64,000 nt of DNA from Streptomyces goshikiensis (lineage in GTDB: Bacteria; Actinomycetota; Actinomycetes; Streptomycetales; Streptomycetaceae). The notes under the pieces were generated by a model. That model was not told the DNA's origin and did not search any database. It was given only the letters and a program-made list of their open reading frames with translations. Positions within the stretch are counted from its first letter, which is position 1; every line of letters starts with the position of its first letter. The stretch is from NCBI RefSeq assembly GCF_014650555.1, contig NZ_BMVE01000002.1, positions 806,001 through 870,000 on the forward strand, in the 5' to 3' direction. The position numbers were made by a program, and so were the translations under genes. Shown here piece by piece: positions 1 to 9,653 of the stretch.

Positions 1-5
1 AGGAC

Positions 6-383
6 ATGGCGGTGCTCGGCATGCTGACGCGGGCCGCCGCGCCACGGGGCGGTCCGGACGTCTTCACCTGGTGGCCGGACACGCCCGAGGCACAGGACGC
101 ACGCGAGGCCGGCATCTGGGGTGACGGCGATACACCCGGAGACCCGATGAGCCGGCACTGGGTCCGGCCGCGGGAGCGGCGCCTGCCGTCCGGCCAGCAG
201 GCCTCACCTCAGTCCAAGTCGGACTATGCGCGCTGGCGCATGGAAGTGGAAGGACTCGACGCGGATACGGAACTGCCCGCCGGCACGACTTTCGTACACG
301 GCCACTTGCGAGGAAACGGCAAGGACAAGCCGTGGCACCGGCATGTTCCGCAGCACCAGGAAAGGCGATCCAGGAACGGATGA
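6..383 (+). CDS. Unknown protein, possibly 5'-truncated, coupled to the giant NTPase
   Basis: I do not recognise this 125-residue frame. It stays open to the left edge of the window, so the ATG at position 6 may be internal to a longer gene. GC-rich third positions are mostly maintained. The product is hydrophilic, Trp/Arg/Pro-rich, with no obvious signal peptide or membrane segment. Its TGA stop (381-383) overlaps the ATG of the next gene as ATGA (380-383), which suggests translational coupling and so joint function with the giant NTPase. The last 20 or so residues are low-complexity (His/Arg/Gln) and may be a poorly conserved tail. It could also be a chance frame. The coupling is the main evidence in its favour. 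Confidence 0.45.
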   Translation: MAVLGMLTRAAAPRGGPDVFTWWPDTPEAQDAREAGIWGDGDTPGDPMSRHWVRPRERRLPSGQQASPQSKSDYARWRMEVEGLDADTELPAGTTFVHGHLRGNGKDKPWHRHVPQHQERRSRNG

Positions 384-3300
384 CAAAGGCCAAGATGACG
401 GCGAAGACGCGCAGCAAGGATGTGGAAGCCCCGGTGGCGCCCAGGGACGAGGTGGCGGACGGGCTCGTTCTGCTCGGGGATCCTCTTGGTGACGTGCTTG
501 CCGTGCTGGACCACAGCGAGTTGAACGACCTGCTCAACCGTGTCGGCAAGACACAGCGGACCCGGCTGCTCCAGCGGCTGCGCGTACCCGCCATGGGGAA
601 ACTGACGCCGACGATCTGCGGACACGCGCTGTCACAGCTGAGGGCGCAGCGCCCCTCCGGCCAGAGGCTCTTCGACGCCCAGATACTGGGCCGCCCCCTC
701 TACGAGGGGCTTTCCCAGGCCAGGGCCGAATGGGTGGCGGGCACGGGGAGCGGAGTACTGGAAGAGAGTCTGGAGCAGGCCCCGCGGGCGGAACTCCTGC
801 TGACCGCATTCGCCTTCTGGAACAGAGATCCGGGGCAGGCGCGCGTCCTCGCGTGGGCGTTGCGGAACAGGGCGCTGCCGTCCTGGCCCGCCGGTCAGGT
901 GACGGCGATCGCGGACGCTTGCGACCGCCTGGCCTCCGAGTGGGCGGAACATCGTGGCGCGCCCGCGCCCGCGCCCGTGCTGCCGGCCGCGCCCGCCGAG
1001 GAGGGCATCGACCCGGTCACCGGCGGTCAGGACTTCCCACTCGATGACGCCGAGGGGTGCGAACAGGTCGCGGTCGGTCTTGAGCGGCTGTTCGAAGAGG
1101 CCGAGACGTCCGTGCGACGGGCGGCCGACCTGCTCCATGAAGGCAGGGTCCCGGCGGCTGACGCCTGGGATCCGGCGGTAGCTCTGTCGCATCACCTCAC
1201 CGCTCTGCAAGTGGGACTCGCCTCGGCCGGAGCCTTGCCTCCGGGGATCGTGCCCGCGCGCAGGCAGGAGGTGACGGCCCTGTTGCGGGCGCGGGCCCGC
1301 CGGCTCGACAGCCGTGGACAGCTCGTTCCGGCGCTGGAGAGGGCGGCCGCGGCCGTATCGGCTCAGCCGCACACCGCGATCGTGGAGCTGCGAGCCCAGG
1401 CCGTACGTCTGTGCCGGCCGGAATCCTGGGATGACGAGGACATCGGCCTCGCCGAACTCGTCGCCGACGTGGTCGCGCTGGGCGACGCCGTGGAGCAGGA
1501 CGACGAGGCAGGGATCGAGCAGCTCGACGCGAGGCTGCGGACGGCGTTGCCCGAGGCCGTCCGACCGGTGGTGCTCCTGATCCTGCGCGGGAAGGCGGCC
1601 TTCCCCGCAGCGCGGAACGTGACCGCCGAGCCGGTCGCGGGGACATCGGGCGACCCCGTGGTGGCCGAGGGCGAGGCCGTGGCCGAGGAAGAGCCGGCGG
1701 TTGAACCGCACGTGGCCACGGCGGAGACGGTCACGCGGGTGGACGAGTCGGGTGACCGGGAGCAGACCCTCGTCGTGGTGACGCCACCGCTTGTCGTCGA
1801 GACGCCGCTCGCGGCCGTCGAACACGCTCCGCCGGGAGACGACGCCGGCAGTCGTGGGGGAGACGGTCAGGCGCAGAGCGGGCAGGAGGGAGACGGCCGA
1901 GGGGCCGCGGAAGACCACACATCCCGCCAGGACGCGGGCGGGCCCGACGAAACCCGCCCTGTGCCCGAGCCCTCTCAAGCGGGCCGGACGGCCCCTTCGC
2001 CGTCGGTCGACGGACAGCCGGATCCGGCGGACGAGATGATCGCCGATGTCCTGCGGCACGGGGAATCCGCCCTCGCGTACCACGCCGCGCTCGCCGCGGA
2101 CCGCGTCGAGCTCGCCGCCAGCCTCAAACTGTTCGTGCTGGCGGAGTCGATGCGCACCACCACCGGAGCCTGCGCGGAGTCTCTGCGCGGAGGTCTCGCC
2201 GACGTGGGCGGGGATCCGGTGCAGGGGCTGCCCGATCGGCTCCTGCGCGCTGCGGCTCTCTTCCGAGCGTGCCTGGTGTCGGCGGACCCGGCGGCCGGCG
2301 AACTGCTCCGCCCCCTCGCCGAATCCCTGTACGAGCTGCCGGGGCTCCGGGCCACGCTCACCGTCGCCGCCGAGGCGTGTGCCCGCGGGCAGCTGAGTGC
2401 GTACGAGCTCAGTCCCGCGGCCTCCACCGGCGACGGGAGTGCGGACACCGACGTCGACGTCAGTTCCGTCTGCGCCCTCGCGAAGGAGAGCCTCGTCGAG
2501 CCGCGGAGCCTGCACTTCCCCCGGGCCAACGAGATCGTCCGTGAATGGTGGAGCGAAATCGGACCCGTGGGAAGCGTCCTGCACGCCGTGGCGCGCGACG
2601 ACAGGGCCCGGCTGGACTTCGTCCGGGCGGAGCTGCTGGCTCTGCGCAAGCCGGAAGCCCTGGATCAGCGGCTGACCGCCACCGACAACCAGAAACGGCA
2701 CAAGAAGGCCCGCCTGCAGGGTGCGGCCAGGCGCAGGATCCTCCAGTACGCCCACGAGTCCCTCGACCTCGTGCACGACTGGCTCACATCCGTACAGAAC
2801 CTCGCGTCGTTCCGGCCGCCGGCCGTGTTCTCCCATCTGGCGGAGCGGATCGAACAGTGCGGGCCGGAGATGGAGGCGGAGCTCACGGAGCTGTGCTCGG
2901 CGGCCCAGCCGCTCGTGGCCGCCACCGCCTCCCGGAGTCTGACCGCGATGCGGGCGGGCGTGGCACTCCTCGGTACGGGCCGGCTCTCGGGAGTGGAACC
3001 CGCGCCCGTCTCCGCGCTCAACGCCGATCTACTGCGCTGCACCAGCCTGGAGTTCGACCCGGAGCTGCTCCCGGCCCGGCCCGTCACCCTCGACGACGTA
3101 CGCCGGGCCCGGGAGACCGACTGGGAGACGGCTGCCCGCGAGCACGCCGCAGCCGAGAACTACGCCACCGCGCGGACGGCGCTGGAGATGTTCGAGCTGA
3201 ACGGTGGCCGCAGCGAGGTGGTCAGCCAGCTGAGTGAGGAACACCACCGCCTGCGGGCGGTCAGCCGTCAGGAGGTATCCGCCCTCCACCGGGAGGTCCG

Positions 3301-6300
3301 GCTCAGGGTGGAGACCGCAGCCAGGCTCGGACAGCTACCGGAACCGGGTCGCTCCCTGGTCACCGCGCAGCTGGAGGCCATCGGTGGCGAGTTCGGCGGG
3401 GACAACCTGGGAACCATCCGCCGTGAGTGCGGCGAGATCATCCACCAGCTGGCCGTCCTGTCCGAGCAGGCGAAGAACACGTTCCGGGCCGCAGCGGCAC
3501 AGCAGCTGAACGAATCGAACGCATCGGCGTCGCTGGCCGATGAGATCCGGGCGCTGATCGGTCGCGGTGATCTCGCCACGGCCGAGGAGTTCCTCATCGC
3601 CGCGCGTGCGGGTGGCGAGCCGCCCACGGTCGATCCCGTGACGGATTTCGAAGCCTTCTTCCCGGGGGTCTGCGAGGCTCTGAGCGCGGGGGTGACTCCC
3701 GAGCTGATCAAGAGCGCTGCGAACGGGGCGCACCACCACGGCCTGGACTTCTCCGGCCTGACCCCCGCCCAGTGTTCTCAGGCGGCGGAGGCCCTCACCT
3801 CGCTGAGCCAGCTGTACAACCAGTGGAACGCGCTGCGCTCCAGGACCCGCCACCTGCGGCTGGCCCTGCGGCTGGCCGGGATCGAGTACGACCAGGAACA
3901 CGAGGCCGGTCTGACGAACCCCCCGAACCGACGCTGGTTCGACATCACCGACGTCAAGCTGGTCGGGCCGGCCCGGCTTCCGCAGTTCGGGTCCGGAGCC
4001 AATGGGCGTCTGCGCGTCATGACCACGAGGGCCGTGCCCAATGCCAGGACCCTGCTCGGCTGGATCGAACAGGACGTCAGCCAGCTGCCCGTGCTCGTGG
4101 TCATCGCGGGAGCGCTGAGTGCCGCGCAACGGCGAGCCCTGGCGGCGGAGTGCGTGTCACGGCGCGACAAGCCGATCATGATCCTGGACGCCTGCGCCCT
4201 GGCGTTCCTCGCAGCCCGGGGAACCGGCCTGTTCGCCACGACGGAACGCATCCTGGCGCCCTTCAGCGCCGTCACTCCGTACTTCCCCGAGGCCAGTGAC
4301 ACGCTGCCCGCGGAAATGTTCTACGGCCGCACCGAAGAGCTCTCCGCCGTGCTCGACCCCCAGGGGTCGAGCATCCTCTACGGCGGTCGGCGCCTCGGGA
4401 AGTCCGCGCTCCTCAAGGCGGCCGCGGCCCGCTACCGGAGCACCAAGCACCATGAGAGCCTCTACATCCCGCTGCCCTCCGGCATGGGCCTGACGCCGTA
4501 TGTGCTGTGGGACCTGCTCGCGAGCAGTCTGGAACAGTCGGGCATCGCCCAGAGGCGCAAGCACCGGGCCAACACGATGCGTCAGGTGGAGGAGGACATC
4601 AACGGCTGGCTCAGCCGTGACAAGGCGCGCAAGCTGCTGATCCTCTTCGACGAGTGCGACGAGTTCTTCGACGGGGACGCCCGGGAAGGGTTCGTCCACA
4701 CCACCGCCCTGCGGAATCTGATGAGTTCGAGCGGGAGGCGCTTCAAGCCCGTCTTCGCGGGACTGCACCAGGTGCAGCGTTTCGCCGCCCTGCCCAATCA
4801 GCCGCTGGCCGGTGCCCATTTCGGTGAGCCGCTGGTGATCGGCCCTCTGAGCCCGGGCGCCGCCTACCGGCTGTTGCACGACCCCATGCGGGCCCTGGGC
4901 ATCAGCTTCCAGAGCGACATGCTGATCCACCGGGCACTGGCCTACGCCAACTACCACCCGAAGATCATTCAGCACATCGGCCTCGCGCTCGTCAACGAGA
5001 CCCACAACTGCCGTACTCCGGACAGTGAGCCGCCGTGGACCATTGATGAGGACATGCTCGAAAGGGTCATCGGGTCGGCTGCTCTCGCGAAGAGCATCCG
5101 GGACACGGTGCGGCTGACCCTGCACCTTGACCCCCGGTACAAGCTGATCGCCCTCGTTCTGGCCCTCTACGCCTATCGGCACGGAGTGGACCAGCCGGTC
5201 GCGGGCCGGGAGCTCAGGGCCGAGTGCGGCGAATGGTGGCCCAACGCGCTGTCCGCCACCACTCCGGACGAGTACCGAGCCCTCCTGGAGGAAATGGTCG
5301 GCCTGGGCGTCCTGGCGGCCGACGACACGGGATGGAGGCTGCGCTCCTCCAACGTCCTGCGCCTGCTGGGGACACCTGCCGGGATCGAGGAGGAGCTCTC
5401 TTCGCAGGAGAACGACGCGGTCACGGCCCTGTCGGCGACACATGCCCGGCGGCCGCTGCCCGGCCATCGCATCAGTCCGCTGACGGAAGCGCAGATCGCC
5501 GACCTCACCGCCCGGCGCAACGGTCTGAGGATCGTGATCGGAACCTCTGCCGCGGGGCTCGACGACGTGTTCGCCGCCCTTACGAGCCAGCGGGAGCGGG
5601 TCCCCGGGCGAGTCGCTCCCCTCATCACCCCGACGAAGCCCAGCGATTACAAGAAGCAGCTCACAGCCGGGACCCCGGGGCGCAGCCATCGCGTGATCGT
5701 GAGCGACATGAGGAAGTTCGGGTCGCTCAGGCTGGCTCTGGAACAGGCGATCACGCTGCAGCCGCCGGAAGGCGTCAGCCGCTGCGTCGTCGCTCTCGTC
5801 GATCCCTCCAACGTGGACCACCTCCGCGAGCTCACCGAGGCCGACGAGGAGAACATGGTCTTCCTGAGGCTGGCCACGGCGGACGGATTGCGCAGCTGGA
5901 CCTCGGAGGAGGACCCGATGGCGCCGTTCTCCGACCCCGCCCAGCGAGTGGCGCTGCTGCAGGCCACCGGGGGATGGCCGATGCTCCTGAACCACGTCCT
6001 CGGTCTCGCCCTTCGCGGCCACTCTCCGCAGAAGGCGCTCGTCCGGCTCGCCGAGGATCTTCGGGACGCCGAAGGGGCCCGACTGCTGAAGGACTCGGGG
6101 CTGTCCGGCGCTGCGCCCCTGCACGCACTGGTGCAGCAGCTCGCCGACTTCGACGAGCCGCTGCCCTGGGAGGACCTCGTCGAACTGCTGCAACCCGAGC
6201 ATCCGGACATCAAGCTCCTGCTGAGTGCTCTGCGGCGCATGAACGTGGTCGTGGACGTCGGCCGGAAGGGGCTCGCGATGGAGCCGGTGCTGGCCTCGGC

Positions 6301-6325
6301 GTGGAAGGCGCACATCCGACGCTGA
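380..6325 (+). CDS. Giant STAND/AAA-like P-loop NTPase (about 1,981 aa)
   Basis: The start ATG at 380 overlaps the upstream stop and has AGGA 5 bases ahead. An in-frame start at 332 is less likely. The N-terminal 1,250 residues are mostly alpha-helical and Ala/Leu/Glu-rich, interrupted by an acidic low-complexity linker at about 415-550. A small alpha/beta domain (about 1210-1300) precedes an NTPase core. The core has a Walker A motif (GGRRLGKS, residues 1335-1342), a Walker B motif (LLILFDECDEFF, with D1424 and E1425), and a downstream segment containing 'NYHPKIIQ'. This resembles bacterial archaeal-type/STAND ATPases whose cores read 'YGGRQLGKSALL' and 'NYYPSLIQ'. A winged-helix-like region and another alpha/beta region follow to the C-terminus. 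No signal peptide or membrane segment is evident, so it is probably cytoplasmic. Large STAND NTPases often sense phage or stress, so defence or signalling is likely but is inference. No effector domain is recognisable. Confidence 0.85.
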   Translation: MTKAKMTAKTRSKDVEAPVAPRDEVADGLVLLGDPLGDVLAVLDHSELNDLLNRVGKTQRTRLLQRLRVPAMGKLTPTICGHALSQLRAQRPSGQRLFDAQILGRPLYEGLSQARAEWVAGTGSGVLEESLEQAPRAELLLTAFAFWNRDPGQARVLAWALRNRALPSWPAGQVTAIADACDRLASEWAEHRGAPAPAPVLPAAPAEEGIDPVTGGQDFPLDDAEGCEQVAVGLERLFEEAETSVRRAADLLHEGRVPAADAWDPAVALSHHLTALQVGLASAGALPPGIVPARRQEVTALLRARARRLDSRGQLVPALERAAAAVSAQPHTAIVELRAQAVRLCRPESWDDEDIGLAELVADVVALGDAVEQDDEAGIEQLDARLRTALPEAVRPVVLLILRGKAAFPAARNVTAEPVAGTSGDPVVAEGEAVAEEEPAVEPHVATAETVTRVDESGDREQTLVVVTPPLVVETPLAAVEHAPPGDDAGSRGGDGQAQSGQEGDGRGAAEDHTSRQDAGGPDETRPVPEPSQAGRTAPSPSVDGQPDPADEMIADVLRHGESALAYHAALAADRVELAASLKLFVLAESMRTTTGACAESLRGGLADVGGDPVQGLPDRLLRAAALFRACLVSADPAAGELLRPLAESLYELPGLRATLTVAAEACARGQLSAYELSPAASTGDGSADTDVDVSSVCALAKESLVEPRSLHFPRANEIVREWWSEIGPVGSVLHAVARDDRARLDFVRAELLALRKPEALDQRLTATDNQKRHKKARLQGAARRRILQYAHESLDLVHDWLTSVQNLASFRPPAVFSHLAERIEQCGPEMEAELTELCSAAQPLVAATASRSLTAMRAGVALLGTGRLSGVEPAPVSALNADLLRCTSLEFDPELLPARPVTLDDVRRARETDWETAAREHAAAENYATARTALEMFELNGGRSEVVSQLSEEHHRLRAVSRQEVSALHREVRLRVETAARLGQLPEPGRSLVTAQLEAIGGEFGGDNLGTIRRECGEIIHQLAVLSEQAKNTFRAAAAQQLNESNASASLADEIRALIGRGDLATAEEFLIAARAGGEPPTVDPVTDFEAFFPGVCEALSAGVTPELIKSAANGAHHHGLDFSGLTPAQCSQAAEALTSLSQLYNQWNALRSRTRHLRLALRLAGIEYDQEHEAGLTNPPNRRWFDITDVKLVGPARLPQFGSGANGRLRVMTTRAVPNARTLLGWIEQDVSQLPVLVVIAGALSAAQRRALAAECVSRRDKPIMILDACALAFLAARGTGLFATTERILAPFSAVTPYFPEASDTLPAEMFYGRTEELSAVLDPQGSSILYGGRRLGKSALLKAAAARYRSTKHHESLYIPLPSGMGLTPYVLWDLLASSLEQSGIAQRRKHRANTMRQVEEDINGWLSRDKARKLLILFDECDEFFDGDAREGFVHTTALRNLMSSSGRRFKPVFAGLHQVQRFAALPNQPLAGAHFGEPLVIGPLSPGAAYRLLHDPMRALGISFQSDMLIHRALAYANYHPKIIQHIGLALVNETHNCRTPDSEPPWTIDEDMLERVIGSAALAKSIRDTVRLTLHLDPRYKLIALVLALYAYRHGVDQPVAGRELRAECGEWWPNALSATTPDEYRALLEEMVGLGVLAADDTGWRLRSSNVLRLLGTPAGIEEELSSQENDAVTALSATHARRPLPGHRISPLTEAQIADLTARRNGLRIVIGTSAAGLDDVFAALTSQRERVPGRVAPLITPTKPSDYKKQLTAGTPGRSHRVIVSDMRKFGSLRLALEQAITLQPPEGVSRCVVALVDPSNVDHLRELTEADEENMVFLRLATADGLRSWTSEEDPMAPFSDPAQRVALLQATGGWPMLLNHVLGLALRGHSPQKALVRLAEDLRDAEGARLLKDSGLSGAAPLHALVQQLADFDEPLPWEDLVELLQPEHPDIKLLLSALRRMNVVVDVGRKGLAMEPVLASAWKAHIRR

Positions 6326-6327
6326 CC

Positions 6328-6367
6328 CGAAGGCACCCGACGGGCAACTGCCCTACGGGTGCCTTCG
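6328..6367. terminator. Bidirectional terminator between convergent genes
   Basis: A perfect 12-bp inverted repeat (CGAAGGCACCCG / CGGGTGCCTTCG) encloses a second small hairpin (GGGCA..TGCCC, 6342-6353). It begins 2 bases after the stop of the giant NTPase gene and overlaps the last codons and stop of the convergent protease/STAND gene. It can terminate transcripts from both sides. Confidence 0.75.
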
Positions 6368-8401
6368 CTCCACCCCGGCATCGGTGGCGCCGACCGGCGC
6401 TGCCGCAGGGGCGGCGCGGGGGGTTGGGGTCGTGCCTTGTGGTTCGTGGGCGGGGTCGGTGTTGGCGAGGTAGAGGAGCGAGGAGGCCACGGCGGCGATC
6501 ACGAGCAGGGCTCCGAGGACGGCGAGGGCGCGCCGGCGCAGCCGGCGCTCGCGCGTGGGGTCATCGCCGCGGCCGGGTGACTCCCGGAGGGCGGCGGCCT
6601 GATGGGCGAGGGCGGGCCAGGCGTCGATCAGGGCCTCGTGCGCCAGCTCCACCGTCGGGCCGCGCTCCGGATCGCCGCCGAGGGCCAGGATCCGCCGCTC
6701 GGCGAGCGCCCGGGCGATCCGCCACCGGGTCTCCCCGGCCTCGGCCCTGGTCAAGGTGGTGCGCAGCGGTGCCCCGCCTCCCGGCGGCAGCCGGACGAGA
6801 CCGGAGAGCAGGCGCAGCGCCTCCTCCCGGTCGGCGGGGCCCGCGCACGCGCGCCACGCCGCCTCCGCGTGGCGGCCGAGCGCGCCGCTGACGCCGCCGA
6901 GTTCCTCGTACGAGGTGAACCGGAGCCGCCCGGCGGCCCGTTCCTCCCAGAGCCGCTCCAGTACGAAGCCCAGCCGCGGCAGCGTGCCCGGTTCGGCCCC
7001 GGCGTCGTCCAGTACGCGGGGGACGAGACCGGGGTCGTAGGACACGGCGGGGGTGCGGTCGAGGGGGCGGAGGAGCACCTCGGACAGCTGTGCGCGGGTC
7101 ATCGGGAGCAGCGGCCGCACGGTGGCCCGGCCCAGTGCCGGGCCGAGCAGCGGATGGGAGGGCGCCGCCTCCAGGAAGTCGGCGCGGAGCGTGAGCAGTG
7201 TCCGCAGGGCCTCGGGGTGCGGGTCGGGGAAGAGCAGCCCCGCAGCCTCCGGCCGGGCCGGCAGCTGCTCCGCCTGGTCGAGTACGAGGAGGTAGCGTCC
7301 GGCGGGGTCGCCGAGTGCGCGGCGGGCTGCGCCGACCAGGCCGTGCCGGGTCAGTTCCTCCTCCAGGCCGCGCAGGGCGGCGGAGCGGTCTCCTGCGTGC
7401 GGTCCCGGGCCGGCCAGCCGCAGGAGTTCGGCGGCCAGGGCCGTGCGCGGCGGGGTGTCGCCGTCGGCCCGCAGCACCAGCACCTCGTACCCCTCGGCGC
7501 GCAGCCTGGGCGCCACCCCGGCGAGCGCCAGCGAAGACTTGCCGCAGCCCGAGGGGCCGATCAGCGTGACGCCGGGGAGGTCGCCCCGCAGGAGCAGGCC
7601 GGCGATGTCCTCGGCCTCGGCGTCCCGCCCGAAGTACCCGTCGGCGTCCGGTTCCCGGAAGGTGTCCAGGCCGCGGAAGGGGGAGGCGGGGCGGAGCACA
7701 CCGGCCAGCGCCGGGATCTCGGAGACCAGGCTCTCGGTGGGGATCGCGAAGCTCTGCCGGGCCCCGGAGAACTCGGCGACGACCACCATGGCGACGACCG
7801 CGCCGGCCTGCTCGTCCCAGACGGGGCCGCCGCTGAAGCCGTGCTCCAGGGGCCCGCCCTGGCGGTCGGCGGCCGAGAGCAGCACCCGGTTCTCGGCGCT
7901 CTCGCCGCGCAGCCGTCCCGCCTGCCAGACGCCGTCCGGGAACGCGCGGGTCAGGCCGAGGACCCGTACGGGGTGGCCCCACAGGCTCCCCGCCTCGGCC
8001 ATCGCGAGGGGTACGGCGCCGGGGAGGGGTTCCCGGAGCCTGAGGACGGCGATGTCCCCGGTGCGGTCCGGGCTCGGCGGTGCCCAGTGCGCCACCTCGG
8101 CCGCGGCCCGGCCGGGGCCGGCCAGCGGGCGGTCCAGGGTGAGCTCCCCGGCCGGGGCCCCGGTGTGCTCGCGGGGCGGCCCGAGCGCGTTGCGGACGAC
8201 GTGGGCGCAGGTGATCACCAGGTCGGGGGCGATGAGGAAGCCGACGCCGCCGACCGTGCCGTCCGTACCGGCGATGCGGACGACGGCCGAGGCCAGGGCG
8301 GCGTCGGGGGAGCCCTCGTCGGCGGAGGGCGTCACGGCGAGGTCGGCGCCGGCTCCGTCGCCGTCCGGCGGTACCCCGACCGTGTGCGCACCGGTGCTCA
8401 T
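6353..8401 (-). CDS. Trypsin-like serine protease fused to STAND NTPase, with one membrane segment
   Basis: The 682-aa protein has a trypsin-like domain at about 35-235. Its triad is visible as H67 (TCAHVV), D116 (GDIAVLRL) and S190 (GFSGGPVW). A STAND-type NTPase follows, with Walker A at 282-290 (GPSGCGKSS) and Walker B at 371-378 (LLVLDQAE). A single hydrophobic segment lies at about 640-661, followed by a Pro/Ala tail. Related actinomycete proteins often carry WD40 sensor repeats after the NTPase; here the protein stops after the membrane helix, so no repeat sensor is present. There is no signal peptide, so the protease domain should be cytoplasmic and membrane-tethered. The likely role is ligand- or stress-triggered proteolysis in signalling or conflict, which is inference. 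It lies 70 bp downstream of the phosphatase gene on the same strand and may be co-transcribed with it. Confidence 0.9.
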   Translation of the reverse strand: MSTGAHTVGVPPDGDGAGADLAVTPSADEGSPDAALASAVVRIAGTDGTVGGVGFLIAPDLVITCAHVVRNALGPPREHTGAPAGELTLDRPLAGPGRAAAEVAHWAPPSPDRTGDIAVLRLREPLPGAVPLAMAEAGSLWGHPVRVLGLTRAFPDGVWQAGRLRGESAENRVLLSAADRQGGPLEHGFSGGPVWDEQAGAVVAMVVVAEFSGARQSFAIPTESLVSEIPALAGVLRPASPFRGLDTFREPDADGYFGRDAEAEDIAGLLLRGDLPGVTLIGPSGCGKSSLALAGVAPRLRAEGYEVLVLRADGDTPPRTALAAELLRLAGPGPHAGDRSAALRGLEEELTRHGLVGAARRALGDPAGRYLLVLDQAEQLPARPEAAGLLFPDPHPEALRTLLTLRADFLEAAPSHPLLGPALGRATVRPLLPMTRAQLSEVLLRPLDRTPAVSYDPGLVPRVLDDAGAEPGTLPRLGFVLERLWEERAAGRLRFTSYEELGGVSGALGRHAEAAWRACAGPADREEALRLLSGLVRLPPGGGAPLRTTLTRAEAGETRWRIARALAERRILALGGDPERGPTVELAHEALIDAWPALAHQAAALRESPGRGDDPTRERRLRRRALAVLGALLVIAAVASSLLYLANTDPAHEPQGTTPTPRAAPAAAPVGATDAGVERRHP

Positions 8402-8471
8402 GGCTGCCCCACCCTCCCCATCCGCCCGTGGGTCAACTGTCCCTCATCCGGCGCGAGTTCGTGGGATGTTA

Positions 8472-9653
8472 CTACCCCCGTACAGGGCGGGGCGGCGGTG
8501 CCGGCGGTGTTCGGGCACCCCCGCGCACCCGTTCGATCGCCACCATCGCGGCGTCGTCCCCCAGCCGGCCGCCCGGCGAGTGGCGGAGGAGATCCGCGCA
8601 CAGGTGGCGCAGCAGCGCGTCCGGCCCGTCGCCGGGCCAGTCGCCGGCCCGCTCCGGCAGCGGGTAGAAGGTGCCGGCCCCGTCACGGGCCTCGATGACC
8701 CCGTCGGTGTAGAGCAGGACGACGTCCCCCGGCTCGAAGGCGAAGGTCTGCGCGGCGAAGCCGCTCTCCACGAACTGGGTGAGACCGAGCGGCGGCGCCG
8801 GGTGCTCCACCTCCAGCGCGATGACCTGCCCGCCCCGCAGCAGCAGCGGCGGCGGGTGCCCGCAGCTGATGACCTGCAAGGTCGGCGGGCCGTCGGGGAT
8901 GTCGATGACGGCGGCGGTGGTGAACCCCTCGCCCGGCGGCGCGGAGTCCTCGCCGGAGCCCTCCCCTCCGTCGGGGTCGGCGGCGACGGCCGCCTCCAGA
9001 TGGGCGACCAGGCCCGGCAGGTCGTCCTCCTGGTGCGCGGCGGCCCGGAAGGCGCCGAGGACGATGGCCGCCTCCCCGACCGCCTCCAGCCCCTTCCCGC
9101 GCACGTCCCCGATGATCAGCCGGGTGCCGTGCGGGGTCCGGGCGGCGGCGTAGAGGTCGCCGCCGATCTGCGCCTCGGCCTCGGCCGCCAGGTACACGGC
9201 GGCCACCCGGAGCGGTCCCATCCGGTCGGGCAGCGGTCGCAGCACCACCCGCTGAGCGGCCTCGGCCACCGAGCGGAGCTGGGTGAGCTGCTCCTCGTGG
9301 ACCTCGCGCAGATGCGCGAAGAAGGTCACGAACGCCGAGATCAGCACCAGCGCGATGATCTGGAAGGTGTGGTTGAGGTCGGTGAGAGTGGTGCGCCAGA
9401 TCGCGACCGTCGCCTGCGCCAGCACCGCCACCGCGCCGACGAATCCCGTCATCCTGGGCCCCGCGAACGAGGCCGTCAGGGCCGGGGCGGCGACCAGGAA
9501 GGGGCCCAGGTGCACATCGGGCGGCGCCAGGATGTCGACCACCGTGACGATCGCGATCAGCGCGAAGGGAACCGCCAGCAGCGCCAGGCGCGGCTGCGAC
9601 GGCCGGCGGGATCGGGGGTGCGGCGGCCGGTGGTCCATGACTCCTGCATACAC
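8472..9653 (-). CDS. Membrane PP2C-type (SpoIIE family) serine/threonine phosphatase
   Basis: The protein is 393 residues from a GTG start; an internal ATG at 9638 is an alternative. The N-terminal 115 or so residues contain four or five hydrophobic segments. A short coiled-coil linker (about 116-140) leads into a SpoIIE/PPM phosphatase domain. Metal-binding motifs are visible: IGGDLYAA, IGDVRGKG, YTDGVIEAR and LGDDAAMVAIE. Members of this Streptomyces family dephosphorylate anti-sigma-factor antagonists, or act as small membrane phosphatases of unknown target. No sensor domain (PAS or GAF) and no anti-sigma kinase domain is attached. The gene sits just upstream of the protease/STAND gene on the same strand. 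Confidence 0.93.
   Translation of the reverse strand: MYAGVMDHRPPHPRSRRPSQPRLALLAVPFALIAIVTVVDILAPPDVHLGPFLVAAPALTASFAGPRMTGFVGAVAVLAQATVAIWRTTLTDLNHTFQIIALVLISAFVTFFAHLREVHEEQLTQLRSVAEAAQRVVLRPLPDRMGPLRVAAVYLAAEAEAQIGGDLYAAARTPHGTRLIIGDVRGKGLEAVGEAAIVLGAFRAAAHQEDDLPGLVAHLEAAVAADPDGGEGSGEDSAPPGEGFTTAAVIDIPDGPPTLQVISCGHPPPLLLRGGQVIALEVEHPAPPLGLTQFVESGFAAQTFAFEPGDVVLLYTDGVIEARDGAGTFYPLPERAGDWPGDGPDALLRHLCADLLRHSPGGRLGDDAAMVAIERVRGGARTPPAPPPRPVRG

Noticed and set aside
632..2836. Minus-strand 734-codon frame inside the giant NTPase
   Set aside because: The plus frame is continuous with motif evidence; the minus frame has Arg/Gly/Pro composition typical of shadows.
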